A stretch of 64,000 nucleotides of DNA from Lachnospiraceae bacterium XBB2008 (GCA_900102235.1 FMVL01000015.1:1-64000), one strand, 5' to 3'. Positions 17,031-27,792 are shown, counted from the first letter of the stretch. The notes: generated by a model from the sequence alone, not told the origin. Numbers and translations are program-made.

Positions 17031-17675
17031 ATGGCAAGAATATCGGTAAACATAGATGAAGTTAAGGATATGCTCAGGCGGGAAGGCATGTATATCATCA
17101 ATACTGAGGATGATATGGAGAGAATGCTGGATGTCATGGTGAAGTTTTACACCGAAGATGAACTGTTCATCTGGTTGTGCGGCGGTGAGTATAATGAGAC
17201 GACTTCGGCTAATATCCTGAGGGCGGGCATCTATTCGATGCCGAATTGCATATCTTATGCCGATTCACCGGATTTTAACGCCGTTGCCGCCTGGATACCT
17301 CCCGGGAGCAAGAATCTCCCCATTTTTTCCTATCTGAAAAACGGAGGTTATGAGATCTGTAAGCAGAACGGTCTCGGTATAGTCAACAGGCTCTTAAATT
17401 ATCAGGGGTATGCATCCAGGATGCATAAGAGCATTACCGGAAAAGGAGACTGGTATCTGTTTTCCTATGCGGTAAATACGGATCTTGATTACAATGAGTA
17501 CAGTGAGAAGATCCTGCGCCCCATGACGAAATACGGCTGGGAAACCGGCGAAGCCTGCTACAGCGAGGTTACCTCTGAGCGAAGTGTAACCTTCATGAGA
17601 GCAGCGGGATTTCAGGTGCGTGATCAGGGAAGGATCCCGAGAAGCAAAGTAAATTATTACGGGGTCATGGTGTAG
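17031..17675 (+). CDS. GNAT-family N-acetyltransferase-like protein
   Basis: The 214-aa product, starting at the ATG after CGGGTGG, has the layout of a GNAT protein: an N-terminal helix pair, a central strand region ([12 protein letters not shown]), and a C-terminal segment with [19 protein letters not shown], the usual 'x-N-x-x-x-x-x-Y-x-x-x-GF' end of the fold. The acetyl-CoA loop (Q/R-x-x-G-x-G/A) is not obvious, so activity is uncertain. Similar proteins are annotated as antibiotic or small-molecule acetyltransferases. It precedes a kinase gene by 7 bp and is probably co-transcribed with it. Confidence 0.7.
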   Translation: MARISVNIDEVKDMLRREGMYIINTEDDMERMLDVMVKFYTEDELFIWLCGGEYNETTSANILRAGIYSMPNCISYADSPDFNAVAAWIPPGSKNLPIFSYLKNGGYEICKQNGLGIVNRLLNYQGYASRMHKSITGKGDWYLFSYAVNTDLDYNEYSEKILRPMTKYGWETGEACYSEVTSERSVTFMRAAGFQVRDQGRIPRSKVNYYGVMV

Positions 17676-17682
17676 AAGTAAT

Positions 17683-19929
17683 ATGAGTGCATATAATTTC
17701 CTTCTGATAATTCAGATAATCTGTGTGTGCCTTTCTTTTGTTTCGATAGGAAGAGTACTTTCGGTGCGTAATTCCGTCAGTTCGAGATACCTCGTGCTCA
17801 CGGTCATCTTCACCATGCTCTATTCCATGGGATATCTGGAAGAAATGCTCGCGCGTTCAACCGAAGCCGCGTTTGTAAGTTATGTTATCCAGTATTTCGG
17901 TCTCGCATTTTTGCCGGTCGGTTATTTCTGCTTTACCTGCGATTATCTTGATGTAAAACTCAATTCCGTTCTTAAATGGATGTTCTTCGGCATCGGCGCA
18001 CTTATCTTTGTTCTGGTAGCTATGGCACCGTATGCGAATCTTTATTACGCCGGTTATGAGTTTGTCGATACGGGGCTTTATCCGCACCTCGTCACTCAGA
18101 AAACTCCCGTTTACTGGATGTATCTGATAGTTGAGACGGCGTTCCTTTTAGCCAGCGCGATCCTTTTTGCGGTCAAGCTCCGCTTAAACCGGAACAACAG
18201 GATGCGTGCACTGTTGCTGGCTCTGTTCTTTGAATCGCTTCTTCCCATAATCGGAACGACATTAAACATTCTGGATCTGCTTCACGGATTCGAGCCTTCC
18301 AGTGCTGTCGTGAGCATAATGGCGGTTCTGATCACGTTTACCCTGACCAGCGGCAAGATGGCGGATGTACGCGAGGTCGCATATGCAAACCTCTATCGTA
18401 ACGTCGGCATGGGCATAATCATCGCCGATGCATCGCAAAACTACCTTGACAGTAACTTTACGGCTCAGACATATCTTCCCGCGCTTAAGGAAATGGTGCC
18501 CGGAACACCGCTGCATCTTCCGGACCTTCCGCTTTTTCAGGGACTCGGTGAACATTATTTCGAACTTGAAGGAAAAATGTATGTGAGTACCTGTGTAAGA
18601 CTGTTCGAAGCCGGCAACAACATCGGTTACATCATATCGATAAATGACGTATCGGAGATCCGTGAGCGCGTTGAGGAGATGAGAAGGCTCAAGGAAGCGG
18701 CTGATGCGGCTAATGACGCAAAGAGCCGGTTCCTGGCCAACATGAGTCATGAGATACGAACACCTCTTAATGCGATAATCGGCATGAGCGAGCTTTCCGA
18801 AAAAGAAGATTCACCCGAGGTCGTGCATGATTACGTTGCCCAGATCAAGGCGGCGGGCAAGGTTCTGGTCGATATAGTATCGAACGTTCTCGATATCTCC
18901 AAGGCCGAGTCGGGTAAGCTCGACCTGACCATGACGGAATATGATGTGGTCGAATTCTTCAATTCCGTGATCAACATCACGAACATGCGTATCGGTGACA
19001 AGCCTGTCGAGTTCCTGATCGATATCGATCCCACCATTCCGAGAAGGCTGTACGGTGATGATGTGCGCTTGAGGCAGGTGTTCATGAACTTCCTTGGTAA
19101 TGCCGAGAAATACACGGATACCGGACATATCAAACTCACCGTCGACGGGCACGTTGAGGGCAAACGCATCAAATTGACCGTATCGGTCGAAGATACCGGG
19201 CGAGGGATAAAGGATGCGGATATCGATCAGCTGTTCAAGCCTTTCTCCCAGGTCGATACCCTCAAAAACAGGGGGATCACCGGAACCGGACTGGGTCTAA
19301 ATATAGCCGCCAAGCTTATAGATCTGATGGGCGGATCCTATTCCGTAAAGAGTACCTACGGCGAAGGAAGTACATTCTCATTTGATGTTTATGAAGATAT
19401 CGTTGACGCAGAGCCTTTTGCCGGTGATAAAGAGCGGAAGGTATATACTGCGGCCAAGTATCTGACATTCCACATATACGGAAAGCGTGAGTCTGCCGAG
19501 ACCAGGACACTGATCGCCAAGCAGCAGAAGGCGGGTGAAAAGAAATATCCCGATGCAAGGGTACTGGTCGTAGACGATAACAAGGTCAATCTCAAGGTGC
19601 TCAGTGCATATCTGAAGAAATTCGATATAAGCGCGGATATCGCCTCCTCCGGTGAAGAGGCTGTCGAAGCAGTCAGATATAAGGAGTACGATCTGATCCT
19701 CATGGATCATATGATGCCCGGAATGGACGGTGTCGAGGCTACGGGGATCATAAGAAAGCTGGATGTGCCGTGGGCTAAGAAAGTCAGGATATCGGCATGT
19801 ACAGCCAATGTCATCAAGGGCGTGGAAGAAGAATTCAAAGAAGCGGGACTGGACGGATTCCTGCCCAAGCCCGTACAGTTTGACGACCTGTCCGAGCATC
19901 TGTACAGGATGCTTGACGGGAAAGGATAA
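17683..19929 (+). CDS. hybrid sensor histidine kinase with 7TM N-terminus
   Basis: The 748-aa protein has seven hydrophobic helices in residues 1-220, a PAS-like region (about 235-330), a HisKA block with [19 protein letters not shown] (His near 355), a HATPase domain (N box [10 protein letters not shown] boxes DTGRGI and [12 protein letters not shown]) and a C-terminal receiver with [23 protein letters not shown] (Asp near 672) and FLPKPV. It phosphorylates itself and then its own receiver; the final output needs an Hpt protein, for example that at 35737-36090 or the Hpt domain at 24622. Signal unknown. Confidence 0.93.
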   Translation: MSAYNFLLIIQIICVCLSFVSIGRVLSVRNSVSSRYLVLTVIFTMLYSMGYLEEMLARSTEAAFVSYVIQYFGLAFLPVGYFCFTCDYLDVKLNSVLKWMFFGIGALIFVLVAMAPYANLYYAGYEFVDTGLYPHLVTQKTPVYWMYLIVETAFLLASAILFAVKLRLNRNNRMRALLLALFFESLLPIIGTTLNILDLLHGFEPSSAVVSIMAVLITFTLTSGKMADVREVAYANLYRNVGMGIIIADASQNYLDSNFTAQTYLPALKEMVPGTPLHLPDLPLFQGLGEHYFELEGKMYVSTCVRLFEAGNNIGYIISINDVSEIRERVEEMRRLKEAADAANDAKSRFLANMSHEIRTPLNAIIGMSELSEKEDSPEVVHDYVAQIKAAGKVLVDIVSNVLDISKAESGKLDLTMTEYDVVEFFNSVINITNMRIGDKPVEFLIDIDPTIPRRLYGDDVRLRQVFMNFLGNAEKYTDTGHIKLTVDGHVEGKRIKLTVSVEDTGRGIKDADIDQLFKPFSQVDTLKNRGITGTGLGLNIAAKLIDLMGGSYSVKSTYGEGSTFSFDVYEDIVDAEPFAGDKERKVYTAAKYLTFHIYGKRESAETRTLIAKQQKAGEKKYPDARVLVVDDNKVNLKVLSAYLKKFDISADIASSGEEAVEAVRYKEYDLILMDHMMPGMDGVEATGIIRKLDVPWAKKVRISACTANVIKGVEEEFKEAGLDGFLPKPVQFDDLSEHLYRMLDGKG

Positions 19930-19973
19930 AGAGCGGAATGTGAGAGATTGATTTTAAGAAAGGAGTATTTTAC

Positions 19974-21152
19974 ATGTTTGATTTTCAGTATTTTACCCCG
20001 ACCAAAGTGGTTTTCGGAAAAAACACCGAAAGCCGTGTAGCGGAGCTTATCAGGGAATTCGGCGGAACGAAGATACTGATACATTACGGCGGAGGAAGCG
20101 TTGTGCGTTCGGGACTTCTTAAGCGCGTGACCGATTCTCTGGATGCCGCAGGTCTTGCATATGTAACACTCGGCGGTGCCGTTCCGAATCCGCACCTCGG
20201 ACTTGTTTACGAAGGCATCGAGCTTTGTAAGAAGGAAGGCGTTGACTTTCTTCTGGGCGTAGGCGGTGGAAGTGCCATCGATTCCGCCAAGGCCATCGGA
20301 TACGGTGTGGCTAATGAAGGTGATGTTTGGGATTTCTATGACTATAAGCGTAAAGCAACGGGATGTCTTCCGATCGGCGTCATCCTTACGATCGCCGCAA
20401 CGGGAAGTGAGATGAGCGATTCTTCCGTTATCACCAAGGAAGAGGGGCTTGTAAAGCGCGGATACAGCAGTGATTACTGCCGTCCGAAATTCGCCATCAT
20501 GAATCCCGAGCTCACCATGACTCTTCCCGATTATCAGACGGCATGCGGCTGCACCGATATCATGATGCATACGATGGAGAGATACTTTACCAACGGCGGG
20601 AACATGGATATCACGGATGCCCTGGCTGAAGGCCTCCTTCGGACCGTTAAGGATAACGCTCTGATCCTCTGCAAGGATCCGAAGAACTATGATGCCCGTG
20701 CGGAGGTCATGTGGGCAGGAAGCCTTGCTCACAACGGACTTACCGGATGCGGTAATGACGGCGGCGACTGGATGACTCATAAGCTGGAGCATGAGCTCGG
20801 CGGATTGTATGATGTGGCACACGGTGCAGGTCTTGCTGCGATCTGGGGCAGCTGGGCAAGATATGTATATAAGGACTGTCTCCCCCGCTTTAAGAAGTTT
20901 GCGATAAACGTCATGGGAGTAGAAGACAGCGGAAGCGATGAAGAGATCGCACTCCGCGGAATAGAGGCTATGGAGGATTTCTACAGGAGCATCAACATGC
21001 CTACCAATCTTCGTGAACTCGGTGTTGAAGCGACCGATGAAGACCTCGTTCTCATGGCTCAAAAATGCGCTATCGGCGTAGGCGGTGAGATGGGATCCGC
21101 CAAGGTCCTTAACGAAGAGGCGATGCTTGCGATCTACAGAGCCAGCATGTAA
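19974..21152 (+). CDS. iron-containing alcohol dehydrogenase
   Basis: The 392-aa enzyme of the group III alcohol dehydrogenases starts FDFQYFTPTKVVFG. It has the cofactor motif GVGGGSAIDSAKAI (GGGS near residue 95), and metal ligands Asp and His in CTDIMMHTMERYF, and His residues in HKLEHELGG and DVAHGAGLA. Close in style to butanol dehydrogenase BdhA/YqhD, which reduces aldehydes with NAD(P)H in fermentation. AAGGAGTATTTTAC precedes the start. It is monocistronic with a terminator after it. Confidence 0.93.
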   Translation: MFDFQYFTPTKVVFGKNTESRVAELIREFGGTKILIHYGGGSVVRSGLLKRVTDSLDAAGLAYVTLGGAVPNPHLGLVYEGIELCKKEGVDFLLGVGGGSAIDSAKAIGYGVANEGDVWDFYDYKRKATGCLPIGVILTIAATGSEMSDSSVITKEEGLVKRGYSSDYCRPKFAIMNPELTMTLPDYQTACGCTDIMMHTMERYFTNGGNMDITDALAEGLLRTVKDNALILCKDPKNYDARAEVMWAGSLAHNGLTGCGNDGGDWMTHKLEHELGGLYDVAHGAGLAAIWGSWARYVYKDCLPRFKKFAINVMGVEDSGSDEEIALRGIEAMEDFYRSINMPTNLRELGVEATDEDLVLMAQKCAIGVGGEMGSAKVLNEEAMLAIYRASM

Positions 21153-21188
21153 GTCATACGATACATCTTCAGGAACTTAAAGATACAT

Positions 21189-21238
21189 TCCTCCATATTA
21201 TAGGTGTAACCCGTTCACTTATGATATGGAGGATTTTT
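21189..21238 (+). terminator. terminator after alcohol dehydrogenase
   Basis: TCCTCCATAT pairs with ATATGGAGGA across a 25-base loop and is followed by TTTTT. The long loop makes it an unusual terminator; its right arm also contains GGAGG close to the next gene's start, but the real ribosome site is AAGGAGAT at 21239-21246. Confidence 0.55.
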
Positions 21239-21251
21239 AAGGAGATCAATT

Positions 21252-21968
21252 ATGAGTAAGGTTCTTGTGATACCCGATATACATCTGAAACCGTGGATCT
21301 TCGATCAGGCGGAAGAGGCACTGATCAACACCGATTGCGAGTTTGCGGTTTTCATAGGCGACCTGGTCGATGACTGGAATTGCGAAAAAAACACTAAACT
21401 CTATGAGGAAACGATTCAGAGGGCGATAGATTTTGTGAGGAAGTTTCCCGAGACTGTCTGGTGCTGGGGTAACCATGACCTGTCCTATCTCTGGGATCAG
21501 TATGATCATCCGGGATATTCTCTGTTTGCTGCGGACATGGTAGTCGATATGTTTGAGGAACTTAGCGACAGTCTGGGGTCACCTGAGCAGATCGGGATCA
21601 TTCACAGGATCGACAACACACTGTTTTCTCATGCGGGGCTCTCAAATGAGTTTGTGGAATCCGGGCTTTCTGATATGATGGATGATATAGATTGCATGAT
21701 CGATATCATCAACGGTTACGGCGTGGAGGAACTCTGGGAGGATAACTCCCCGATATGGGTCCGCCCGCAGTACGGTACTCTGGCAAAAGGAATGTATGAT
21801 CACGGGCTTTTTCAGGTTGTCGGACATACGCCGGTAAGGGAAGTGCTTTTGCAGGGAAATGTACTTACCGTGGACGTATTTTCGACTGCAAGCACAGGGA
21901 TGAAGATAGGCAACGAAGAACTGGTCTGGGTAGATACCGGGACCGGGGACTGGGGATATACGGAGTAG
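21252..21968 (+). CDS. calcineurin-like metallophosphoesterase (paralogue)
   Basis: The 238-aa protein matches the 2162-2869 product motif by motif: IPDIHLKPW, GDLVDDW, GNHDLSYLW, SHAG, WVRPQYG and GHTP. All metal-binding residues are kept, so it should be an active phosphoesterase. AAGGAGATCAATT precedes the ATG. It is followed at 12 bp by a transglutaminase-like gene and may be co-transcribed with it. The two copies, 19 kb apart, differ clearly in sequence, so the duplication is not recent. Confidence 0.9.
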   Translation: MSKVLVIPDIHLKPWIFDQAEEALINTDCEFAVFIGDLVDDWNCEKNTKLYEETIQRAIDFVRKFPETVWCWGNHDLSYLWDQYDHPGYSLFAADMVVDMFEELSDSLGSPEQIGIIHRIDNTLFSHAGLSNEFVESGLSDMMDDIDCMIDIINGYGVEELWEDNSPIWVRPQYGTLAKGMYDHGLFQVVGHTPVREVLLQGNVLTVDVFSTASTGMKIGNEELVWVDTGTGDWGYTE

Positions 21969-21980
21969 AGTTTTTTCATC

Positions 21981-23312
21981 ATGAAAAAAGTATTAAACTG
22001 GATCGCGGTAATACTGCTGTTATTACTGACGCTGATAATCATACTGACCGGAATATACATAGCCGATCCCGATTTCAAGGAGTGGGTCAATTCCCATGTC
22101 CCGAAGGTCAAAGTTACACATGCTCCGTCTGTGACGACTGAAGGAGAATACGGTACTGAGCCCGGCGCGGCCGCATCTTCCGGAGCGGATACCGGAAACT
22201 ATGGGGAAGTATCTCTTCCGGAACAATCGTATTCAGAGCCGGTAACGAATGACGGCACAGGCGTTCCGGCATATATGGATGATGACATCACGAAATATCT
22301 GGCGGGTGATGTTGATACGGATTATGTGGCGCCTGACATAAGTCAGATAATGATCCCGAACGAACTTCTGACCAGGATCGGCGGATTTGAACCGCTGACA
22401 CTGGACGTGAGCGTCGTACCCGATGAAGAGGCCGACAGGATCGAACAGGAACTGGGCTACGGAGAGACCGGAGACGGGCTCGACTTTGACCCGCTGATGT
22501 ATCCCTATTATTCCATGCTCGATGAAAAGTCCAAACATCTCTACCGTCAGATCTATGCCAATGCCTGCGCTCTGAATGATGACTTCAGAGCAGTTGAGAG
22601 CGATGTGACCAGGGGACAGTTGAACAACGCATTTATGGCGGTGTTCAATGATCATCCTGAACTTTTTTGGCTGGATACGAAGTTCAGCGCGAGATACCGC
22701 GGAAACGGTGACTGTCTGGAACTGAAACTGTACTTTAATTCTCTGGCAAACGATATCGATACCACCAAGGCGCAGTTCGAGGCGGCGGCAGCAGGCATAA
22801 GCTCCGCGGGCGGATCACCCTATGAAACCGAAAAAATGATCCATCAGGCTCTTGCGAACAATAACATTTATTCACTCGGTGCGCCCTTCAACCAGAGCGG
22901 ATACAGCGCGCTCGTGAACGGTTCGACGGTATGCGCGGGTTATTCTAGGGCATTTCAGTATGCCTGTCAGCTGGCGGGTATACCGTGCTATTACTGTTCC
23001 GGGTATGCGGGAGAGAATCATGCGTGGAACATAATCTGCCTGGACGGCGATTTCTATAATGTGGATGTGACATGGGATGACACGGACTCATCTCCTGCGT
23101 ATAATTATCAGTGGTTTAACAAGACGGACGACGATTACGGAACGACTCATATCCGCAGGGACCTGTCGGTATATCTTCCTCCGTGCAACGGTACCAAATA
23201 CCGCAATCTGGAGAGCGACCCGGCAGAAGAAACTCCTGCTCCGACAGGCGGGACTCCGACTGAACCTGCTCCTGAAGACCGGCCACCGGTCGTCATCGAG
23301 ATACATATTTAA
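21981..23312 (+). CDS. membrane-anchored transglutaminase-like protein
   Basis: The 443-aa protein has one N-terminal helix (VLNWIAVILLLLLTLIIILTG), a ~100-residue acidic linker, and a transglutaminase/cysteine-protease core in its second half: Cys in GSTVCAGYSRAFQYA, His in GYAGENHAWNI and Asp in VDVTWDD, the full catalytic triad. It ends in a Pro/Thr/Glu-rich tail. It should sit outside the cell on the membrane and act on peptide or protein side chains, perhaps in the wall. It is directly followed by an acyltransferase gene with no gap. Substrate unknown. Confidence 0.85.
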   Translation: MKKVLNWIAVILLLLLTLIIILTGIYIADPDFKEWVNSHVPKVKVTHAPSVTTEGEYGTEPGAAASSGADTGNYGEVSLPEQSYSEPVTNDGTGVPAYMDDDITKYLAGDVDTDYVAPDISQIMIPNELLTRIGGFEPLTLDVSVVPDEEADRIEQELGYGETGDGLDFDPLMYPYYSMLDEKSKHLYRQIYANACALNDDFRAVESDVTRGQLNNAFMAVFNDHPELFWLDTKFSARYRGNGDCLELKLYFNSLANDIDTTKAQFEAAAAGISSAGGSPYETEKMIHQALANNNIYSLGAPFNQSGYSALVNGSTVCAGYSRAFQYACQLAGIPCYYCSGYAGENHAWNIICLDGDFYNVDVTWDDTDSSPAYNYQWFNKTDDDYGTTHIRRDLSVYLPPCNGTKYRNLESDPAEETPAPTGGTPTEPAPEDRPPVVIEIHI

Positions 23313-24380
23313 ATGATGCCAAACGAACACGACACTAAGAATAATCTATTCGGAATATTAAAATACTGGGCAGCGTTCTCCGTATTCATGCTGCATTACG
23401 GAGGATTCTGGCGTACATACAGGGGGTTTTGCCCTCCTGTTGAATGGCATTATGAAAAGGTCACTTTTTTTCCGCCGGTCATTATCTTTTTAGCGATCAG
23501 CGGTTACCTGATCGCCGGCTCCCTGGACAGGAGCAGCTCCGTCAGAGAGTTCTTTTCCAAAAGGATCAAAAGAATATACATCCCTCTGTGGATCAGCACG
23601 ATCGTGTATCTGGTAATGTACCTGATCGTCGCGCATGACCGGATGGACGGTTCGATCGTTTTATGGCTGTTGACCAGTCTGGTCGGTATCGCTTATACGC
23701 CCTCCTGTCTGGCTGATTTTGTTACAGGATCCGCCAACGGCGTTCTGTGGACGATCACGGTCCTCATAGAATTGTATGTTCTGTCCGGGCTGCTGTGGAA
23801 GTACATTAAGAAGATCTCGGCCCGGATGTGGTTTATCATCCTTCCTCTGCTCGCTCTGGCCAATGTGGGCTCCGAACTCCTGGATCAGCGCGGCGGTGTT
23901 GCTGCCAAACTTCTTGAGAGGACGTTTATCCCGTTTGCCGTCTTTTTCTTTCTGGGGATGGCTGCGTATCTGTACCGCAGGGAACTGGGAAACGGACTGC
24001 ATCTGGCAGGTCTTGCGGCGTGCATATTCCTGCTGATATATCATAAACTCGGACTTCCCGATTACGGATATTATACGGGCATCGTAAGAGGCGTGCTCAC
24101 ATCTCTTGCCGCCGTCGGTATCGGTTCCTGGTCACCCGAGAAGATCGGGGATCAAGGCATGGCCGGGATGTTCGGCCTGTTCAGCAGATTTGACTTTACG
24201 TATGAAGTATTTCTGTACCAGTGGGCTGTGTTTACGGTGCTTATAGACTACGGTCTCTATCAGACCAGAGAGTGGTATGAGATTTACCGGATCTCGGAGT
24301 TTGCGATCTTCGGGACGGCTCTTGTCATGTATCTTCTGACCCGGGTATTGATGAAGAAGATAGGATCTCGCAGGGAGTAA
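23313..24380 (+). CDS. acyltransferase 3 family membrane protein
   Basis: The ATG follows immediately on the stop of the previous gene. The 355-aa product has about ten hydrophobic helices and the acyltransferase-3 N-terminal pattern: LKYWAAFSVFMLHYGGF (His in the first helix), FLAISGYLIAGS and the basic loop FFSKRIKRIYIPLW. Such enzymes move acetyl or other acyl groups onto surface sugars. The pairing with the transglutaminase-like protein suggests a surface-modification role; this is inference. Confidence 0.88.
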   Translation: MMPNEHDTKNNLFGILKYWAAFSVFMLHYGGFWRTYRGFCPPVEWHYEKVTFFPPVIIFLAISGYLIAGSLDRSSSVREFFSKRIKRIYIPLWISTIVYLVMYLIVAHDRMDGSIVLWLLTSLVGIAYTPSCLADFVTGSANGVLWTITVLIELYVLSGLLWKYIKKISARMWFIILPLLALANVGSELLDQRGGVAAKLLERTFIPFAVFFFLGMAAYLYRRELGNGLHLAGLAACIFLLIYHKLGLPDYGYYTGIVRGVLTSLAAVGIGSWSPEKIGDQGMAGMFGLFSRFDFTYEVFLYQWAVFTVLIDYGLYQTREWYEIYRISEFAIFGTALVMYLLTRVLMKKIGSRRE

Positions 24381-24392
24381 GAGATAAATCTC

Positions 24393-24421
24393 TTGACAAA
24401 CTAAGGGATCATCTATAAAAT
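24393..24421 (+). promoter_or_regulatory. promoter of tRNA-Gly
   Basis: TTGACA (24393-24398), 17-bp spacer, TAAAAT (24416-24421), thirty bases before the tRNA: near-consensus SigA promoter. Confidence 0.8.
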
Positions 24422-24451
24422 AGGCAAAGTGACAACGAAATAATCTTTTAT

Positions 24452-24522
24452 GCGGGTGTAGTTCAATGGTAGAACACCAGCCTTCCAAGCTGGACACGTG
24501 GGTTCGATTCCCATCACCCGCT
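24452..24522 (+). tRNA. tRNA-Gly (TCC)
   Basis: Acceptor arms GCGGGTG/CACCCGC pair; anticodon stem CCAGC/GCTGG with loop CTTCCAA gives TCC. T-loop is in GGTTCGATTCC. No encoded CCA. Own promoter upstream and terminator 14 bp downstream, so it is a single-gene unit. Confidence 0.95.
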
Positions 24523-24535
24523 GTTACGAAAAGGT

Positions 24536-24564
24536 CCCTCAGGATTTCCTGAGGGGTTTCTTTT
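24536..24564 (+). terminator. terminator after tRNA-Gly
   Basis: CCCTCAGG/CCTGAGGG stem with ATTT loop, followed by GTTTCTTTT. Confidence 0.85.
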
Positions 24565-24621
24565 GTCAGGTCAGTTTTCCGATTAATTGAAAAAGCCCCC
24601 TATTACCTATATAATTATAGT

Positions 24622-27600
24622 ATGTATGTTTTACGGGCTCTTTATATAGTGCTTGCTTTGACTTCCGTAGCATGCATCGTTGCAGGGGCAAAGCAAAAGC
24701 GCAGGAATATCGGATTTCTTCTGACTGCCGGGATAATCGCAGTCAGTGATTTTCTTTGCGCTTTTCTGGTAGGAGCAAATAATGCCAAGCAGGCGGGGAG
24801 CGTTCTTCTTCCCTACTATGTGCTTCATGCCTGGTTTCTGTTTGCGATGCTGATCATGATCATCCTGATCGACAGATACAGACAGTTCATTGCCGCTGTC
24901 ATCATATCAGCCGGCGGTTGCCTGTATCAGACATATCTCGTGTTCGCTCAATACAAGGGCGCACGCATCTTTTCATTCCAAAAGAGAGTATATTTCCGTA
25001 AGGCCTGGTGGGTGGCAACGGATACCAAGAATACCGGATTCTTCATGAGCTTTCGCTCCTACAGGATCATGGTTTATGTGAACATGCTGATCCTTATGAT
25101 CGTGGCAGGGATATGTATCTGGTATTCGCATAAGGTATTCAGGACCGGATACATCTCACTCATAGTGATGGTTCTTATGTTCAGCGTACTGGAAAGCCTG
25201 ACGGTTCATTTTACATTCCCGGTGTGGATCCCCTGCATAGGATACAGCGTGATCTCTCTCCTTTGCCTGTACCTGACCGGTGATTATCCCAACAACGCGC
25301 TGAGGGAATGGTCGCTGGACAGCTTCGCAAATGACATGAGTGATGGTCTGATCCTGTACGATAAGCATGACGATCTGATCCATATAAACGATATGATCAG
25401 GAACAGCCTGGATGAAGAACTGGTTGAAGGGTTTAAGGATCGCTCGAAACTTGAAGCCTGGATAAAAGATTCGATGCAGGAGGATGAAAACACCGGCAGC
25501 GTGCTGCTTTATTCGGGCAGAAACAGGGATTATTACATCAAGGTCAATGAACGAAACTTAGGTGACGGCAGATCCTCCATCGGTACGCTGTACATCCTTC
25601 ACGATACCACCGATTCGATAAGCAGGATCAAGGCTATGCAGGAAGCCAATGAGGAACTCGAACGGGCCAACCGCATGAAGTCCGACTTCCTCGCAAACAT
25701 GAGCCATGAGATCCGTACTCCCATGAATGCAGTGCTCGGCATGGCGGAGATCGCTCTCAGGGAGGATAATCCCGCTCCGACTCGGGAGTATCTTCAGCAG
25801 ATACAGGGCTCGGGGCATAATCTTTTGAATATCATCAATGACATCCTCGATTATTCGAAGATTGAATCCGGCAAAATGGAGATCCTCGAGGACGATTACG
25901 AGCCTTTTGAGGAATATCTGGATATAACAGGGATCCTCGGAGCCAATATCGGTACCAAAGATCTGGAACTGTTCGTTCTCATAGAATCCGAACTCCCCCA
26001 CGTTCTTCGGGGAGATGCCATGCGCATCCGTCAGGTGCTCATAAACCTGGCCAATAATGCGATCAAGTTTACTCCCGAGGGAATGGTCCGCATACATATC
26101 AAGTGTGAACCCGTGTCCGACGATACCGTCAATATGAACTTCAGGGTCATCGATACCGGTATAGGCATCAAAGAGGAGGACCTCGACAAGCTTTTCGTCA
26201 GCTTCCAGCAGGTGGATTCGAAACGCAATCGTTCGGTTGAAGGAACCGGACTGGGACTTGCCATATCCCAGAGACTTGTAGAAGCGATGAACGGTACGAT
26301 CGGAGTCAAAAGCGTATACGGCGAGGGCTCGGAATTCTACTTTACGATCCCGCAGACCGTTACTGATCATACGAACGATCTGACCGTTGAGAACGCATCG
26401 GGCAAGAAGGCATATATGCTCTGCACGGACGATACGGTCATCGGACTGTTTAAAGAGGAGATGGATCGTCTGGGATTAAGCGCTGAGGTTCTTAAGTCTC
26501 TTGATGAATATGTGCCGGGCGGCACCAAAGACTATATTTTCTTCGTGGAGAGCAGACTGGATGATGAACTTGAGAGCTTTCTTAAATCTCACCCGGCTGT
26601 CAACGGGATCATACTCGCTGCCATGACATCGGAGTTCGAATCCGATCTGCCTAATCTTCACATCATGCGCAGACCCGAATCCACGATGGCCATGGTGAAT
26701 ACCTTAAATGACCGTTTCGCGGTAGCAGGCGAGGCGGATGATAACAGCACGTTCATGATCGATTTTACCGCACCCGATGCCAGGCTTCTGGCCGTGGATG
26801 ACAATGCGATCAATCTGACCATAACAGAGGGCCTGCTTGCTCCCCTGAAGGTTCAGCTGGACAAGGCAAACGGCGGGCAGGAAGCCATAGATATGGTTGC
26901 CGCCAATGATTATGACATAGTCCTCATGGATCATATGATGCCCGGCATCGACGGAGTGGATGCCACCCGTCAGATCCTTGAGTCAAAAGGCGATTCCGGG
27001 AGGCCCATCATCATTGCTTTATCCGCGAATGCGATGGAAGAAGCCCGCAGGCTTTTTAAGGAAGCCGGTATGCGGGACTTCGTAGCCAAGCCGATAGATG
27101 TCCGTGATCTGGTGACATGCATAAGACGCTGGCTGCCGCCGGAGAAGATAGTCGAAAGTGACGGAAGCGAACTTGCACATACCGCCTCGGACAATGAAGT
27201 AAAAGTAAAGAGCGACAGGTTCGATACCGATAATGCCGTGCGGGCGCTAGGATCGGCTTCTCTCTATGACAGGATAGCCGAAGAGTATTATCTCACCGGA
27301 CCGGAGCGTATGACCGAGATCCGCACAGCTTATGCAAATGAGGACTGGACTGACTATACGATCAAGGTACATGCGCTGAAGAGCAGTTCCAGGCAGATCG
27401 GAGCCATGCATCTCGGCGACCTGGCGGAAACCCTTGAAAAAGCGGGTAAGGCCGGAGATATCGATAAGATAAGATCAGATACGGACGAGGCGCTCACGGA
27501 GTTTGACTGCGTGCTTGAAGAACTTGCCGCAGCTTACGGAACCGGCGATGAAGATGATGCCGATAAACCCCTGATCGACAGAGACACCCTCATATCGATC

Positions 27601-27792
27601 ATGGATGATCTGGAAGGTTATTGCGACATTCTGGACATGGACGGAATGGAAGATGTATGTTCCGGATTAAAGAGGTATACTTATGAGGAAGATCTCCGAG
27701 GACTCATCGATTCGCTGATCAGGGCCATCGGAGATATGGATACGGAAGAATGCATGACTATCAGGGACAGGATCATAGGGAGACAGGAATGA
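24622..27792 (+). CDS. large hybrid histidine kinase with receiver and Hpt domains
   Basis: The 1056-aa protein has seven hydrophobic helices in residues 1-220, a linker/PAS-like segment, HisKA with [19 protein letters not shown] (His near 361), HATPase (INLANNAIKF, DTGIGI, GTGLGLAISQRL), a degenerate receiver-like segment (about 590-700), a full receiver ([23 protein letters not shown] with Asp near 769, FVAKPI) and an Hpt domain (VHALKSSSRQIG, His near 917). It therefore holds a complete His-Asp-His relay in one chain, with a helical tail of 65 residues. No ribosome site is obvious before the ATG at 24622. The next gene, a solute-binding lipoprotein, overlaps its stop and may be the sensory partner. 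Confidence 0.93.
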   Translation: MYVLRALYIVLALTSVACIVAGAKQKRRNIGFLLTAGIIAVSDFLCAFLVGANNAKQAGSVLLPYYVLHAWFLFAMLIMIILIDRYRQFIAAVIISAGGCLYQTYLVFAQYKGARIFSFQKRVYFRKAWWVATDTKNTGFFMSFRSYRIMVYVNMLILMIVAGICIWYSHKVFRTGYISLIVMVLMFSVLESLTVHFTFPVWIPCIGYSVISLLCLYLTGDYPNNALREWSLDSFANDMSDGLILYDKHDDLIHINDMIRNSLDEELVEGFKDRSKLEAWIKDSMQEDENTGSVLLYSGRNRDYYIKVNERNLGDGRSSIGTLYILHDTTDSISRIKAMQEANEELERANRMKSDFLANMSHEIRTPMNAVLGMAEIALREDNPAPTREYLQQIQGSGHNLLNIINDILDYSKIESGKMEILEDDYEPFEEYLDITGILGANIGTKDLELFVLIESELPHVLRGDAMRIRQVLINLANNAIKFTPEGMVRIHIKCEPVSDDTVNMNFRVIDTGIGIKEEDLDKLFVSFQQVDSKRNRSVEGTGLGLAISQRLVEAMNGTIGVKSVYGEGSEFYFTIPQTVTDHTNDLTVENASGKKAYMLCTDDTVIGLFKEEMDRLGLSAEVLKSLDEYVPGGTKDYIFFVESRLDDELESFLKSHPAVNGIILAAMTSEFESDLPNLHIMRRPESTMAMVNTLNDRFAVAGEADDNSTFMIDFTAPDARLLAVDDNAINLTITEGLLAPLKVQLDKANGGQEAIDMVAANDYDIVLMDHMMPGIDGVDATRQILESKGDSGRPIIIALSANAMEEARRLFKEAGMRDFVAKPIDVRDLVTCIRRWLPPEKIVESDGSELAHTASDNEVKVKSDRFDTDNAVRALGSASLYDRIAEEYYLTGPERMTEIRTAYANEDWTDYTIKVHALKSSSRQIGAMHLGDLAETLEKAGKAGDIDKIRSDTDEALTEFDCVLEELAAAYGTGDEDDADKPLIDRDTLISIMDDLEGYCDILDMDGMEDVCSGLKRYTYEEDLRGLIDSLIRAIGDMDTEECMTIRDRIIGRQE

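Noticed and set aside
19707..21062. Minus-strand open frame of 451 codons
   Set aside because: Antisense to the hybrid kinase end and the alcohol dehydrogenase, both of which are clear; no motif in the minus-strand translation.
25558..26370. Minus-strand frame of 270 codons
   Set aside because: Antisense to the HisKA/HATPase region of the 1056-aa kinase; GC-rich third positions of the sense gene keep the opposite frame open.
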